Shown here: positions 25,790 to 36,563 of the stretch, piece after piece
How the letters are laid out: each line of letters starts with the position of its first letter
Numbering within the stretch: the stretch's first letter is position 1
Source: Nemertoderma westbladi
Lineage: Eukaryota; Xenacoelomorpha; Nemertodermatida; Nemertodermatidae
Assembly: GCA_032718475.1 (NCBI GenBank)
Contig: JAUCBJ010003183.1
Span: forward strand, 1-39,245
DNA length: 39,245 nucleotides
Reading direction: 5' to 3'
Translations under genes and position numbers: made by a program
The notes under the pieces: model-generated
The model's database searches: none
What the model was told of the DNA's origin: nothing
The model's input: the letters and a program-made list of their open reading frames with translations, nothing else

Positions 25790-25896
25790 CTTAGATACAT
25801 TGCGAACTCCTCTGGTTGGGTCTCGCACAATGACTCAATGGGTGTGGCTCGCTTCGTATCCCCTATTTTCTGGTATCGTTCTTTTAATGTGTCGGC
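25790..25896 (-). CDS. CSNK1G: CSNK1G exon: kinase C-lobe segment
   Basis: Encodes 35 codons plus two bases: [20 protein letters not shown], then [15 protein letters not shown], then AG of a split Arg codon. This aligns with the CK1 gamma segment whose usual form is [20 protein letters not shown] followed by EVLCENFPEE. Acceptor ATTATAG is at 25897-25903; donor GTGCGT is at 25784-25789. Phase in is 0, matching exon 32604-32689; phase out is 2, matching exon 6468-6594. The [13 protein letters not shown] half is more diverged than is usual for this very conserved kinase. The preceding intron is almost entirely the 29-bp donor minisatellite and a transposon. Confidence 0.97.
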
Positions 25897-26073
25897 CTAT
25901 AATGAATAATAATATAGAATAGACGCTGTGAATAATATTTGTGTAGAGTGTTGCGCCGTGTAGTAAAGTAGGCTGTATGTCCAACACCAACCCACTAACA
26001 AGGAAAACTGTTTGAACCATATTTATAAATAAATTACATTTAAACGTAACAAATATAATAATAGTGTAAATAA

Positions 26074-28849
26074 ACACTTACCGTTATACCTTGCCATGAT
26101 ATACACTTACCGTTATACATTGCCATGATAAACACTTACCGTTATACCTTGCCATGATAAACACTTACCGTTATACCTTGCCATGATAAACACTTACCGT
26201 TATACCTTGCCATGATATACACTTACCGTTATACCTTGCCATGATAAACACTTACCGTTATACCTTGCCATGATAAACACTTACCGTTATACCTTGTCAT
26301 GATAAACACTTACCGTTATACATTGCCATGATAAACACTTACCGTTATGCATTGCCATGATAAACACTTACCGTTATGCATTGCCATGATATACACTTAC
26401 CGTTATACCTTGCCATGATATACACTTACCGTTATGCATTGCCATGATAAACACTTACCGTTATACCTTGCCATGATATACACTTACCGTTATGCATTGC
26501 CATGATAAACACTTAATGTTATGCATTGCCATGATATACACTTACCGTTATACCTTGCCATGATATACACTTACCGTTATGCATTGCTATGACATACACT
26601 TACCGTTATACCTTGCCATGATATACACTTACCGTTATGCATTGCCATGATATACACTTACCGTTATGCATTGCCATGATATACACTTACCGTTATACCT
26701 TGCCATGATATACACTTACCGTTATACCTTGCCATGATATACACTTACCGTTATACCTTGCCATGATAAACACTTACCGTTATACCTTGCCATGATAAAC
26801 ACTTACCGTTATACCTTGTCATGATAAACACTTACCGTTATACATTGCCATGATAAACACTTACCGTTATGCATTGCCATGATAAACACTTACCGTTATG
26901 CATTGCCATGATATACACTTACCGTTATACCTTGCCATGATATACACTTACCGTTATGCATTGCCATGATAAACACTTACCGTTATACCTTGCCATGATA
27001 TACACTTACCGTTATGCATTGCCATGATAAACACTTAATGTTATGCATTGCCATGATATACACTTACCGTTATACCTTGCCATGATATACACTTACCGTT
27101 ATGCATTGCTATGACATACACTTACCGTTATACCTTGCCATGATATACACTTACCGTTATGCATTGCTATGACATACACTTACCGTTATGCATTGCCATG
27201 ATATACACTTACCGTTATACCTTGCTATACCATGATATACACTAACCGTTATGCATTGCCATGATATACACTTACCGTTATACCTTGCCATGATAAACAC
27301 TTACCGTTATGCATTGCCATGATAAACACTTACCGTTATGCATTGCCATGATATACACTTACCGTTATACCTTGCCATGATATACACTTACCGTTATGCA
27401 TTGCCATGATAAACACTTACCGTTATACCTTGCCATGATATACACTTACCGTTATACCTTGCCATGATATACACTTACCGTTATACCTTGCCATGATATA
27501 CACTTACCGTTATGCATTGCCATGATATACACTTACCGTTATACCTTGCCATGATATACACTTACCGTTATGCATTGCCATGATATACACTTACCGTTAT
27601 GCATTGCCATGATATACACTTACCGTTATACCTTGCTATGCCATGATAAACACTAACCGTTATGCATTGCCATGATATACACTTACCGTTATACCTTGCC
27701 ATGATATACACTTACCGTTATGAATTGCCATGATAAACACTTACCGTTATACCTTGCCATGATATACACTTACCGTTATACCTTGCCATGATATACACTT
27801 ACCGTTATACCTTGCCATGATATACACTTACCGTTATACCTTGCCATGATATACACTTACCGTTATGCATTGCCATGATATACACTTACCGTTATACCTT
27901 GCCATGATATACACTTACCGTTATGCATTGCCATGATATACACTTACCGTTATGCATTGCCATGATATACACTTACCGTTATACCTTGCCATGATATACA
28001 CTTACCGTTATACCTTGCCATGATATACACTTACCGTTATGCATTGCCATGATATACACTTACCGTTATACCTTGCCATGATATACACTTACCGTTATAC
28101 CTTGCCATGATATACACTTACCGTTATGCATTGCCATGATATACACTTACCGTTATACCTTGCCATGCCATGATATACACTAACCGTTATGCATTGCCAT
28201 GATATACACTTACCGTTATACCTTGCCATGATAAACACTTAGCGTTATACCTTGCCATGATATACACTTACCGTTATGCATTGCCATGATATACACTTAC
28301 CGTTATACCTTGCCATGATAAACACTTACCGTTATGCATTGCCATGATATACACTTACCGTTATACCTTGCCATGATATACACTTACCGTTATGCATTGC
28401 CATGATAAACACTTACCGTTATACCTTGCCATGATATACACTTACCGTTATGCATTGCCATGATATACACTTACCGTTATACCTTGCCATGATATACACT
28501 TACCGTTATGCATTGCCATGATATACACTTACCGTTATACCTTGCCATGATAAACACTTACCGTTATACCTTGCCATGATATACACTTACCGTTATACCT
28601 TGCCATGATATACACTTACCGTTATGCATTGCCATGATATACACTTACCGTTATACCTTGCCATGATATACACTTACCGTTATACCTTGCCATGATATAC
28701 ACTTACCGTTATGCATTGCCATGATATACACTTACCGTTATACCTTGCCATGATATACACTTACCGTTATGCATTGCCATGATATACACTTACCGTTATA
28801 CCTTGCCATGATATACACTTACCGTTATACCTTGCCATGATATACACTT
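26074..28849. repeat. 29-bp donor-type minisatellite, distal block (about 96 copies)
   Basis: Plus-strand units start ACACTTACCGTTATACCTTG and end CCATGATAT or CCATGATAA. On the CSNK1G strand this reads CATGGCAAGGTATAACG then GTAAGTGT. It is therefore a diverged form of the exon 32604-32689 end and its splice donor. GTAAGT is kept in most units; losses include three CACTAACCG, two CACTTAATG and one CACTTAGCG. A higher-order repeat of 522 bases (18 units) is visible: ACCTTGTCATG recurs at 26291 and 26813, and CACTTAATG at 26510 and 27032. The block ends at the target duplication ACTT of transposon copy B. Confidence 0.97.
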
Positions 28850-31413
28850 GGGTCAATAAGCTTAAAAGTGACCAAAAAGGGGTACAAATTGACCGAAAAT
28901 TTTTTGTCGGAAATTAGTGCCATACCATACACCATTCGAAAGATAATTTCATGGCGAATCTTGTGATGGTAGAGGGAGAGCATGACGCGCTGCTCAAAGG
29001 GAGATATATGGCAAAAACTAATGTCATATCTGTAACGTTTTTGTCTACCACTGTAACGCATTACAGTGATGACATTTATGGGACAAACGTCTGTAACGGC
29101 CATCTGTAACGGTAATTATGTTATATGGATTTTGCAGTATTTATAACTTATTGCTTCGACAATAAGGTAATTTATTGGACAAACATCTGTAACAAACATA
29201 GATATCTGCCCATAACCATGGCATCCACTAAATTATATGTACTTAATACACATGATTTCAATAAATATTTAAAAAGTTTTTCATTAACATTTTTCTGTGT
29301 AACCGATAATCTTGTTTTACACGATTTTTTTTATCCCGTGTTAAATTTTCTCTATCGCGCCGCTTTTTATTAGCTTGTTTAAAATACTCTGTATAACAAC
29401 CGCGGTCTTTTTTCTCTGTACTTATTCAACCGCTCCCTGGCGTTTCTCTGCAACTGATTCAGAGACGTCCATTACCTCATCCAATAAACGGATCTGACTA
29501 AACTTATTACAATAATATAAGTAGTGCACAAGTCCGTTAAGTGATGTTAAGCCAATGATTTAGAAATTGATAGTAAAATATAGGCCTTTTACGCATTAGA
29601 GTATTTAATCATTAGAGTAAATTATAATCTTACATTGAAGTTACACAAGACTCACTGATATCAGTCACTGGATACTTTATTTTTGTTTATTTATTGATTC
29701 ATGTCAGATGAAATTAGACATACAAATTTATTGAAGTCTATCTATACGTCTGTACTGTATAAACAATCTGTTATGTTTATGAAATGCCAGGTTGAGTAGC
29801 ACTACGACCACTTATTGAGTGTGATAGTGTCGTATAAAAAAAAAAGTAGTAGTTACAAGCTTGCCAGTAATAAATTGTAATAATGTAAATGTAATAAATT
29901 ACGCGCCTATGCAGGGAAGCCTAGTAACGAAAAACGCAAAACGAAACAGGGCAAAGTACCGTCTGTACAATATATTGTATGTTAAAAAAAACACTGTTTG
30001 TAAGAAATGTATCTTCTACAATTCTAAACGAAATAAAGCGAAATTTTGCAGAAACCACATTTTATTAATACTTTTAAAATTTATAGGATGGAGATTGTAT
30101 ATATTTGCAATTAATTCCTAAATTATTTACCACGGACCCAGAAGCTCTGGATTCATACAATTTCATGTGAAGTGAATCTGCGCTTTACTCCCCAGAATCC
30201 ACAATCACCTCTTCCCGGATAGAGATAAACATGAATCCGTGTTTTACTCCCCTTACGGGATGCAGTAACACTTGACAATAAAAATTAGCTAGAATTCTCA
30301 TTTTGCACTCATTTCCGGATTTCATGAAAACCCGGATCCGCGTTTTAACCTCAAAATTCGAGAACCGATCCGGATCCTGCATCCGGTTCCGGGTTTTACA
30401 CTTACCCATCTTACACTACCACATTGCCATGAGCAGTTAGGATGTCAGTAGGAAAACGAAGAACGTATCAAACGCGTAGGCATTCAAATATTGTCAGTGA
30501 TGCCTTATTGTATTTCAGGATGACACTCCGTTACAGATAGGACTATCATATAGATATGACTGAAAACCTACAGTCTGTAACGCATCGATAACTGGTTATA
30601 TATTGCGTTACAGATGAGACATGCCCTATCTGTAACGCACTGCACTGTAACGGTGACGCGTTACAGATGGTTGACAAAAACGCTTACCACCGCCATACAT
30701 CATAGGTGTTTATTTATCACATTAACTCTTGGGGTTAATGCGGCATAAATTAAAATTGCCTTTACACACGTACCGTTATACTTGTATGAGATTAATATTA
30801 TCAAAATATATGGCCACATTTGTAGCGTTACAGATATGGACGTTTATGCTTTCTATATTGACTTTGTTAAACATAAATGCTTCCCAAATGAGATTGCCTT
30901 GTCCTTTGTATGTGATATTTGGCCTATATATGTTAGAAACCCTGTAGATTCTAAATATATCAAAACTGAAAACCTACAGTTACTACTTCAGATTCTATAC
31001 GTAAATGTTACAGATGTGACACAAAAATTGAAAAATCCAGGCCCAATTTATGTATCGATCTCAAATGGTTCAACATGAATATTATGGCCTGAAATATATT
31101 GGAAAAGATAGCAAAACATCTAAGCTCCCCAACAATAGGTTTTCTATATATTTGCCACTTGGAGTGATACAATTTACAGTTGTTTGTGGTCGTGTCATAT
31201 AAGGGACAACTGATTTTCACGATATTTCAGTCTTTGATGGGGCATATCTTTTGACTGCCTTAACAGATTTTCATAATTTTTAGTGCGTAAGCTGCGCAAA
31301 TAAATTAGCTACAAAATAATATATAACTTTATTAAATACGAATAAATTAAAGCATTGAAAATTATATCGTAACTTCCGGACAAACCATTGGCCACTTTTA
31401 AGCTTATTGACCC
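28850..31413. mobile_element. Non-autonomous DNA transposon, copy B (2564 bp)
   Basis: Near-identical relative of the element at 17262-19839, in the same orientation. Its ends are GGGTCAATAAGCTTAAAAGT and the complement, and the 4-bp duplication ACTT is at 28846-28849 and 31414-31417. It shares the CTGTAACG clusters (about 29030-29110 and 30530-30670). Small differences from copy A include a short insertion near 30865 and substitutions through the interior. No ORF over 100 codons is present. It inserted into the 29-bp array, so the array already existed. Confidence 0.93.
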
Positions 31414-32603
31414 ACTTACCGTTATACCTTGCCATGATAAACACTAACTTTAGACGTTGCCATGGTAAACACTTAACTTTAGACCTTGCCATGGTAAACA
31501 CTTACCTTTAGACCTTGCCATGGTAAACATTTAACTTTAGACCTTGCCATGGTAAACACTTAACTTTAGACCATGCCATGGTAAACACTTACCTTTAGAC
31601 CTTGCCATGGTAAACTCTTATCTTAAGACCTTGCCATGGTAAACATTTAACTTTAGACCTTGCCATGGTAAACTCTTATCTTAAGACCTTGCCATGGTAA
31701 ACATTTAATTTTAGACCTTGCCATGGTAAACTCTTATCTAAAGACCTTTGCCATGGTAAACACTTAACTTTAGACCTTGCCATGGTAAACTCTTATCTTA
31801 GACCTTGCCATGGTAAACTCTTATCTTAAGACCTTGCCATGGTAAACAAAACACTTACCTTTAGACCTTGCCATGGTAAACATTTAACTTTAGACCTTGC
31901 CATGGTAAACACTTAACTTTAGACCTTGCCATGGTAAGCACTTACCTTTAGACCTTGCCATGGTAAACTCTTATCTTAAGACCTTGCCATGGTAAACATT
32001 TAACTTTAGACCTTGCCATGGTAAACTCTTATCTTAAGACCTTGCCATGGTAAACATTTAACTTTAGACCTTGCCATGGTAAACTCTTATCTTAAGACCT
32101 TGCCATGGTAAACACTTAACTTTAGACCTTGCCATGGTAAACTCTTATCTTAAGACCTTGCCATGGTAAACTCTTATCATAAGACCTTGCCATGGTATAC
32201 AAAACACCTACCTTTAGACCTTGCCATGGTAAACACTGACCTTTATTGCTATGGTAAACAAACACTTACCTTTAGACCTTGCCATGGTAAACTCTTATCT
32301 TAAGACCTTGCCATGGTAAACTCTTATCTTAAGACCTTGCCATGGTAAACAAAACACTTACCTTTAGACCTTGCCATGGTAAACAAAACACTTACCTTTA
32401 GACCTTGCCATGGTAAACAAAACACTTACCTTTAGAGCTTGCCATGGTAAACACTTAAGTTTAGACCTTGCCATGGTAAACTCTTATCTTAAGACCTTGC
32501 CATGGTAAACACTTACCTTTAGACCTTGCCATGGTAAACATATACCTTTAAACCTTGTCATGGTAAACACTTACCTTTATTGCCATGGTAAACAAACACT
32601 TAC
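31414..32603. repeat. 29-bp donor-type minisatellite, exon-proximal block (about 41 copies)
   Basis: Plus-strand units read ACACTTACCTTTAGACCTTG then CCATGGTAA. The real end of CSNK1G exon 32604-32689 reads CTTTAGACCTTGCCAGGGTA preceded by ACACTTAC, so a unit differs from the exon-intron junction at essentially one base (CCATGG for CCAGGG). About a dozen units keep ACTTACC (GGTAAGT on the gene strand); others are altered to ACTTAACTT or CTCTTATCTT, which removes the GT or moves it. Spacer additions such as AACAAAAC occur. The first unit beyond transposon copy B is of the distal type and the array switches to the proximal type within one unit. Confidence 0.97.
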
Positions 32604-32689
32604 CTTTAGACCTTGCCAGGGTAAACTTCCCCGAAGGAAATACAGCAGCATGTGTCCCAAGGCTTCTAAGTCGTCCCTCCGACTTTGTT
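32604..32689 (-). CDS. CSNK1G: CSNK1G exon: kinase alpha-F region, founder of the donor minisatellite
   Basis: Two bases complete a Glu codon (G from the previous exon plus AA), followed by 28 codons: [20 protein letters not shown] then SLPWQGLK. This is the CK1 gamma segment [28 protein letters not shown], with RRDDLE and LPWQGLK hallmarks of CK1. Acceptor TTCCTTTTAG is at 32690-32699. The donor after AAG reads GTAAGT (32598-32603), a full consensus match. Length 86 equals 2 plus 84, agreeing with both neighbours' phases. The last ~20 exon bases and the donor are the sequence reiterated in the adjoining minisatellite. Reading past the donor in frame meets TAA after eight codons. Confidence 0.98.
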
Positions 32690-33357
32690 CTAAAAGGAAA
32701 AAAAGCCAGTCGCGATAAACAGCAGTTTGGCAACATTGAACTGCACGAAAGGGTCAAAAGGTCATGGTGGTCGATTGCGTTAACTTCGAAAAAATGCTGT
32801 TCAAATAACTAACATCATAACTATTAATATACTCATATTACCAACAATTAGAATTAGGATAGTGTGTTAGGTTGATTTTATAATCAATATAGTGGGGTTG
32901 GGGGGTTGGGGGGTTGGGGGGGGGGGGGGGACACCTTGAAAACAAGTTTAAACTATACACTAGCTGGCGGTGCTTGCGCACCGTGAAAGAAGCTCTCTAG
33001 CTTCAGACGACTGGTCATGTACAGTACAGCAGTACAATTTTAATACTGAAACTTGTTATAGTGGTTAGACCTGTCTCATCCTCAGATCCTCCAGAATGGC
33101 TGTTAGCAGTACCGGACCTGGTGGTAGATATTGACGATCCGTACCGGCTCGAAGATGCCGCGATGTTTTCGGAGCTACTGACGCAGAAATCTTAGGATAT
33201 CTATCTGAAAGCGTGGGCAGCATTAATAGCCTTTAGCCTCATTAATAGCATTAATCGTCGTAAACAATGATAACGCTGGTGGTATTATTTTCAAATAAAA
33301 CAATATATTCGATATAAAAACGTAACGGAAATCACTATTTTGCACTCATTTTCTTAA
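32690..33357. other. Intronic DNA with a GGGGTT-rich G-quadruplex candidate
   Basis: Positions about 32892-32930 hold GGGGTT repeats running into a long G-run, a strong G-quadruplex candidate on the strand opposite to the CSNK1G transcript. A plus-strand stop-to-stop frame at 33001-33195 (64 codons, with DPPEWLLAVPDLVVDIDDPY) looks protein-like but has no start or recognised homologue. It is noted only as a possible fragment. Confidence 0.45.
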
Positions 33358-33490
33358 GCAAAATTCAGTTATTCTGTCCTCGTGTGTTGAGTTTTTCACT
33401 CGATGGCATTTTAACACTCGCTTCGCTCGTGCTAAAAACCTACCAAATCGTGTAAAACTCAACCACTCGGACAGAATAGTTGAATTTCGC
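33358..33490. mobile_element. Short fold-back element with ~38-bp arms
   Basis: GCAAAATTCAGTTATTCTGT onward (33358-33395) is inverted at 33453-33490 with a few mismatches. The centre includes CTCGCTTCGCTCGTG. Total length is 133 bases and no ORF is present. It would fold into a long hairpin in the CSNK1G pre-mRNA. A MITE remnant is likely, but no target duplication was seen. Confidence 0.6.
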
Positions 33491-33635
33491 TACATTGAAA
33501 ATGAGAGAAAAAAAGCGGTGTTTTCCGCCCCCCCCCCCCCCCCCCCCCCCGTCTCTAGGTTTGATATAAAGCATTTAAATGAATGTACATCTCTATAAAT
33601 GTGGAATCGGAATATTGTACTATGGGGAATGTGTT

Positions 33636-33971
33636 TTATAACAACTTGCTGGTATATAATACATACACAAGCAGCCATTCGCTAATTATTTTACCTGAGG
33701 CTGTGAATACAATAGTATGCAACATTACTCCAACAATAATACTAATCACGTAATTTCTAAGAAAATTCATTAAACCCATCCACCACCGACGGCATACTGC
33801 ACTGTCAGTAAGCCGTAGGTGGTTCTTGGAAGAATTTTGGCCAGCGATATATTTGTGAAGAAAAAGCACATGAAATTTCTCACAATAAAGGATGAACCCA
33901 ATGGAACTTTCCTCAGACGTTATATTATGCGGATAAAACGACATTATATGACCCTCTTGCTGTATAATCAT
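33636..33971 (-). other. Unrecognised open frame with a hydrophobic segment
   Basis: 111 codons from an ATG. It contains CRRWWMGLMNFLRNYV followed by a hydrophobic run (about residues 70-92, VISIIVGVMLHTIVF) that could span a membrane. CTCAG followed by GTAAAA at about 33695 would fit a splice donor. I recognise no family, and it sits inside a CSNK1G intron in the same sense. A C-run lies at about 33527-33550, downstream of the frame. It may be chance, a nested exon or a transposon remnant. Confidence 0.2.
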
Positions 33972-36328
33972 GGAGGAATATAATCTAAGATTATCCTAAA
34001 TTAAATTATTTTTCTATAGATAATGATTTTTTATACTCATTACACATAATAATCCTATTTGATTAGAAAAATCCCTCCATCCCTGGATACAAGTTCAAAT
34101 TCATATGCCCAAATAAAAAATCAATAATGAGTGTTTATTACGTGGTGTATCCAACCCATAATTCAGCTGTATCAATATTGTTGGCATAGGCATATCCCCT
34201 AAAAAGGGTTGTTTGTTCCGCGAAAATTCAAAATTTCATGTCGTACCACGTACCGCGGTAATTATCGACATGTGATTTCGAGAGGGATTTTTAAATTACA
34301 GAACTGAATTGATCTGCCACTTTCCTTTTCTATATCAAGATATCAATTCATATATATTGGCATATGTCCTGTATAGCTATTGTACTATGGTTGCTTGTAG
34401 ACTATGATGAAACATAATATCTATCAGCGAACAGTCACATAAACTATTCAAAGCATATTTATGTATAGTTTTAGTTTATGTAGATTTAATTCACCTTCTT
34501 CGATTTTGCAAATAATATGATTATGATATGTAATTAATATAGGCTGGGCGATCCGAAATATTCGCTCACTACTACTACTACTATCAAGAATTTGAAATTA
34601 TCTCCAAATAAGAACTGTTAGTTCTCATTCTCAATAGGTGAATTTTGATGAAAGTTGCTGGTTTTGTTAATCATTAATTATATTTTGGAACTGCGGTTTT
34701 ATTTGAAAATATTTCTGCATTTCTACTGAATTAAATTTTATGAAATTAAATGTTACAGGTACTATTTATACAGGTAGAGATTCTCACAAGGAATCTGGTA
34801 AACCATGTTTGCTCAACCCCACTGTAAATGTAGATCAATTACTACTACTACAATCGGCATGCTGCATTGCAGCTGCATTACATATATATATATATATGTA
34901 CGTTCGGCCTAAAGGGCCATAGATATGTATCTTTGAAATGAAGGGTATTATGTACCTATATAACACAGATTGGAAGTAAAAAGGGCCATTAGTATATCTA
35001 CATATCTTGTGTATATGTTCCGTTCCTACATATACCATTGTAATATACATACATAAAGATGAAAAAACGATCGAAAGGGCCAACTTGTATATCTATATAG
35101 TGAGATATGTAGGTATAGTGTACCTATATATACCTCAATGGCCCTATCTTATTTCTCTTCATTCTTATAATTATTAAACTCATTGTATTTCATTTTGGCT
35201 CTTTTTCTGCTCAGTTTATTGGTAAGATCAATTTGGATGCAAATGGGCCATTGTAAAAGATGTATATTTATGGCCCTAATGTAAATCATCTCATTCTTTA
35301 TGATAGTAAAGGTGGCCCTTTTCCCGTTCATTTAATTTAATAAATCAATTTTGAAACAAATGGGCCAGTCAATCTTTCTTAAAAATTGACATGAATAGTA
35401 ACATGAATTGTAAGACTTGCAATGTAATTACCACAGTTAAGTAAACTAAAATAATAAAAGTTATAATAAGCATTATTTTTGTTTGAGCATATTTTATGTA
35501 TGGTTGATATATCTTCTTGAAATTTGGTGAGAGGGACCTACACCAACAAGCATTGCTTATTTGGAAATTCTAAATTCAGACAGACTTTAAAGTTCCGCTG
35601 ACTGCCGCTAGGGGGGCGAATTGACAGAAACGTAGAAGTAGCTATGTAATTATAGAACCAACCATCAGATTCCATCTGAAATTTGGTAGGAGTGCACAAG
35701 GAGAATTGCATAATTATAAATTCTATGCCTAGACGGACTTTTATAGTTCTTATGTTCGTTATTCGTTACTATGTTCTAGCTCTAAAGAGCCTTGTCCATA
35801 AATATATCCATGGTGCTACAGCATGGCCCTAATGCTGAAGCAAAATTTACGTGTTTTTCAACTTCAAACAGTCATTATTCTTCAACGGTTTGTCATATTA
35901 CGTGATTCTTTGAGTTCATGCATCACGAGAAAATTCTTATTAAATGGTATATAGTTTTGTAATATTTACGGCTTCGTAAACTCAAGAAAATTTTATGTGA
36001 AATCTTGGTCACAATTTGGGCACTTTTTAGGAGAATCAGCCAGATGGGTTTCTGTGTCTTTTGTGTTTATTGGGTTTTTACAAAAAATGATTCTAGTTTG
36101 GTAACTTTTCTTTCAGTATATCGCCCCTTCTGTATATAAAATGGTATCACCCAAAACAATCAGCGTTTCCAAATAAAAACCAAGTATTGGTTGGGGTTTT
36201 TCTTTTCGTACAACACCATCTGAAATCATGAAATACTGAATACTCACAGGGCGTTATTGTTGTATAACGTCACGGTTGTTTTTTTTTTGTGATATATATT
36301 AGTATTTTTATCAATCTGACTTACTAAC
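33972..36328. other. Intronic DNA, no gene recognised
   Basis: AT-rich. Nine GGGCCA/TGGCCC hexamers are scattered through 34914-35830 at 26-105-base spacing over most of that range, in otherwise AT-rich sequence. Two related segments (about 35505-35600 and 35660-35755) share GAAATTTGGTRRGAG-like and AATTC...AGACGGACTTT-like phrases, suggesting a decayed duplicate. CCGCTAGGGGGGCG at about 35606 resembles motifs near 5398 and 11190. No exons were found. Confidence 0.4.
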
Positions 36329-36563
36329 CTTTTCCTAAGTGTGTGTTAATACTCATATATCTTGCAGTTCCTGTTAAGCTTTTGTGTTCTCTGTAAGGTA
36401 TGTGTTTCCCCGTCTCACTGTCAATATACTCTTTCGCCAAACCAAAATCGATTATATGTATTAGGTTTTCAGTTTTCGTTGTTTGTCTGCCAATTAGGAA
36501 ATTTTCAGGTTTAATATCCCGGTATATAAGGTGTTTAGAGTGGACACATTCTAGTCGAGAAAT
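36329..36563 (-). CDS. CSNK1G: CSNK1G exon: catalytic and activation loops
   Basis: Encodes 78 codons plus one base, from [20 protein letters not shown] to SINTHLGK. Catalytic loop YRDIKPEN (CK1 version of HRDxKxxN, with catalytic Asp), metal-binding [10 protein letters not shown] and the CK1-specific activation segment [16 protein letters not shown] are all intact, so this copy encodes an active kinase region. Acceptor CATTTTAG is at 36564-36571; donor GTTAGT is at 36323-36328. It enters in phase 0 and exits in phase 1, matching exons 37614-37762 and 32604-32689. CK1 gamma is a membrane-associated Ser/Thr kinase acting in Wnt co-receptor phosphorylation and other pathways. Confidence 0.98.

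Noticed and set aside
26074-32603. CRISPR-like array
   Set aside because: Units are head-to-tail with no unique spacers, in an animal intron. It is a minisatellite derived from an exon end.
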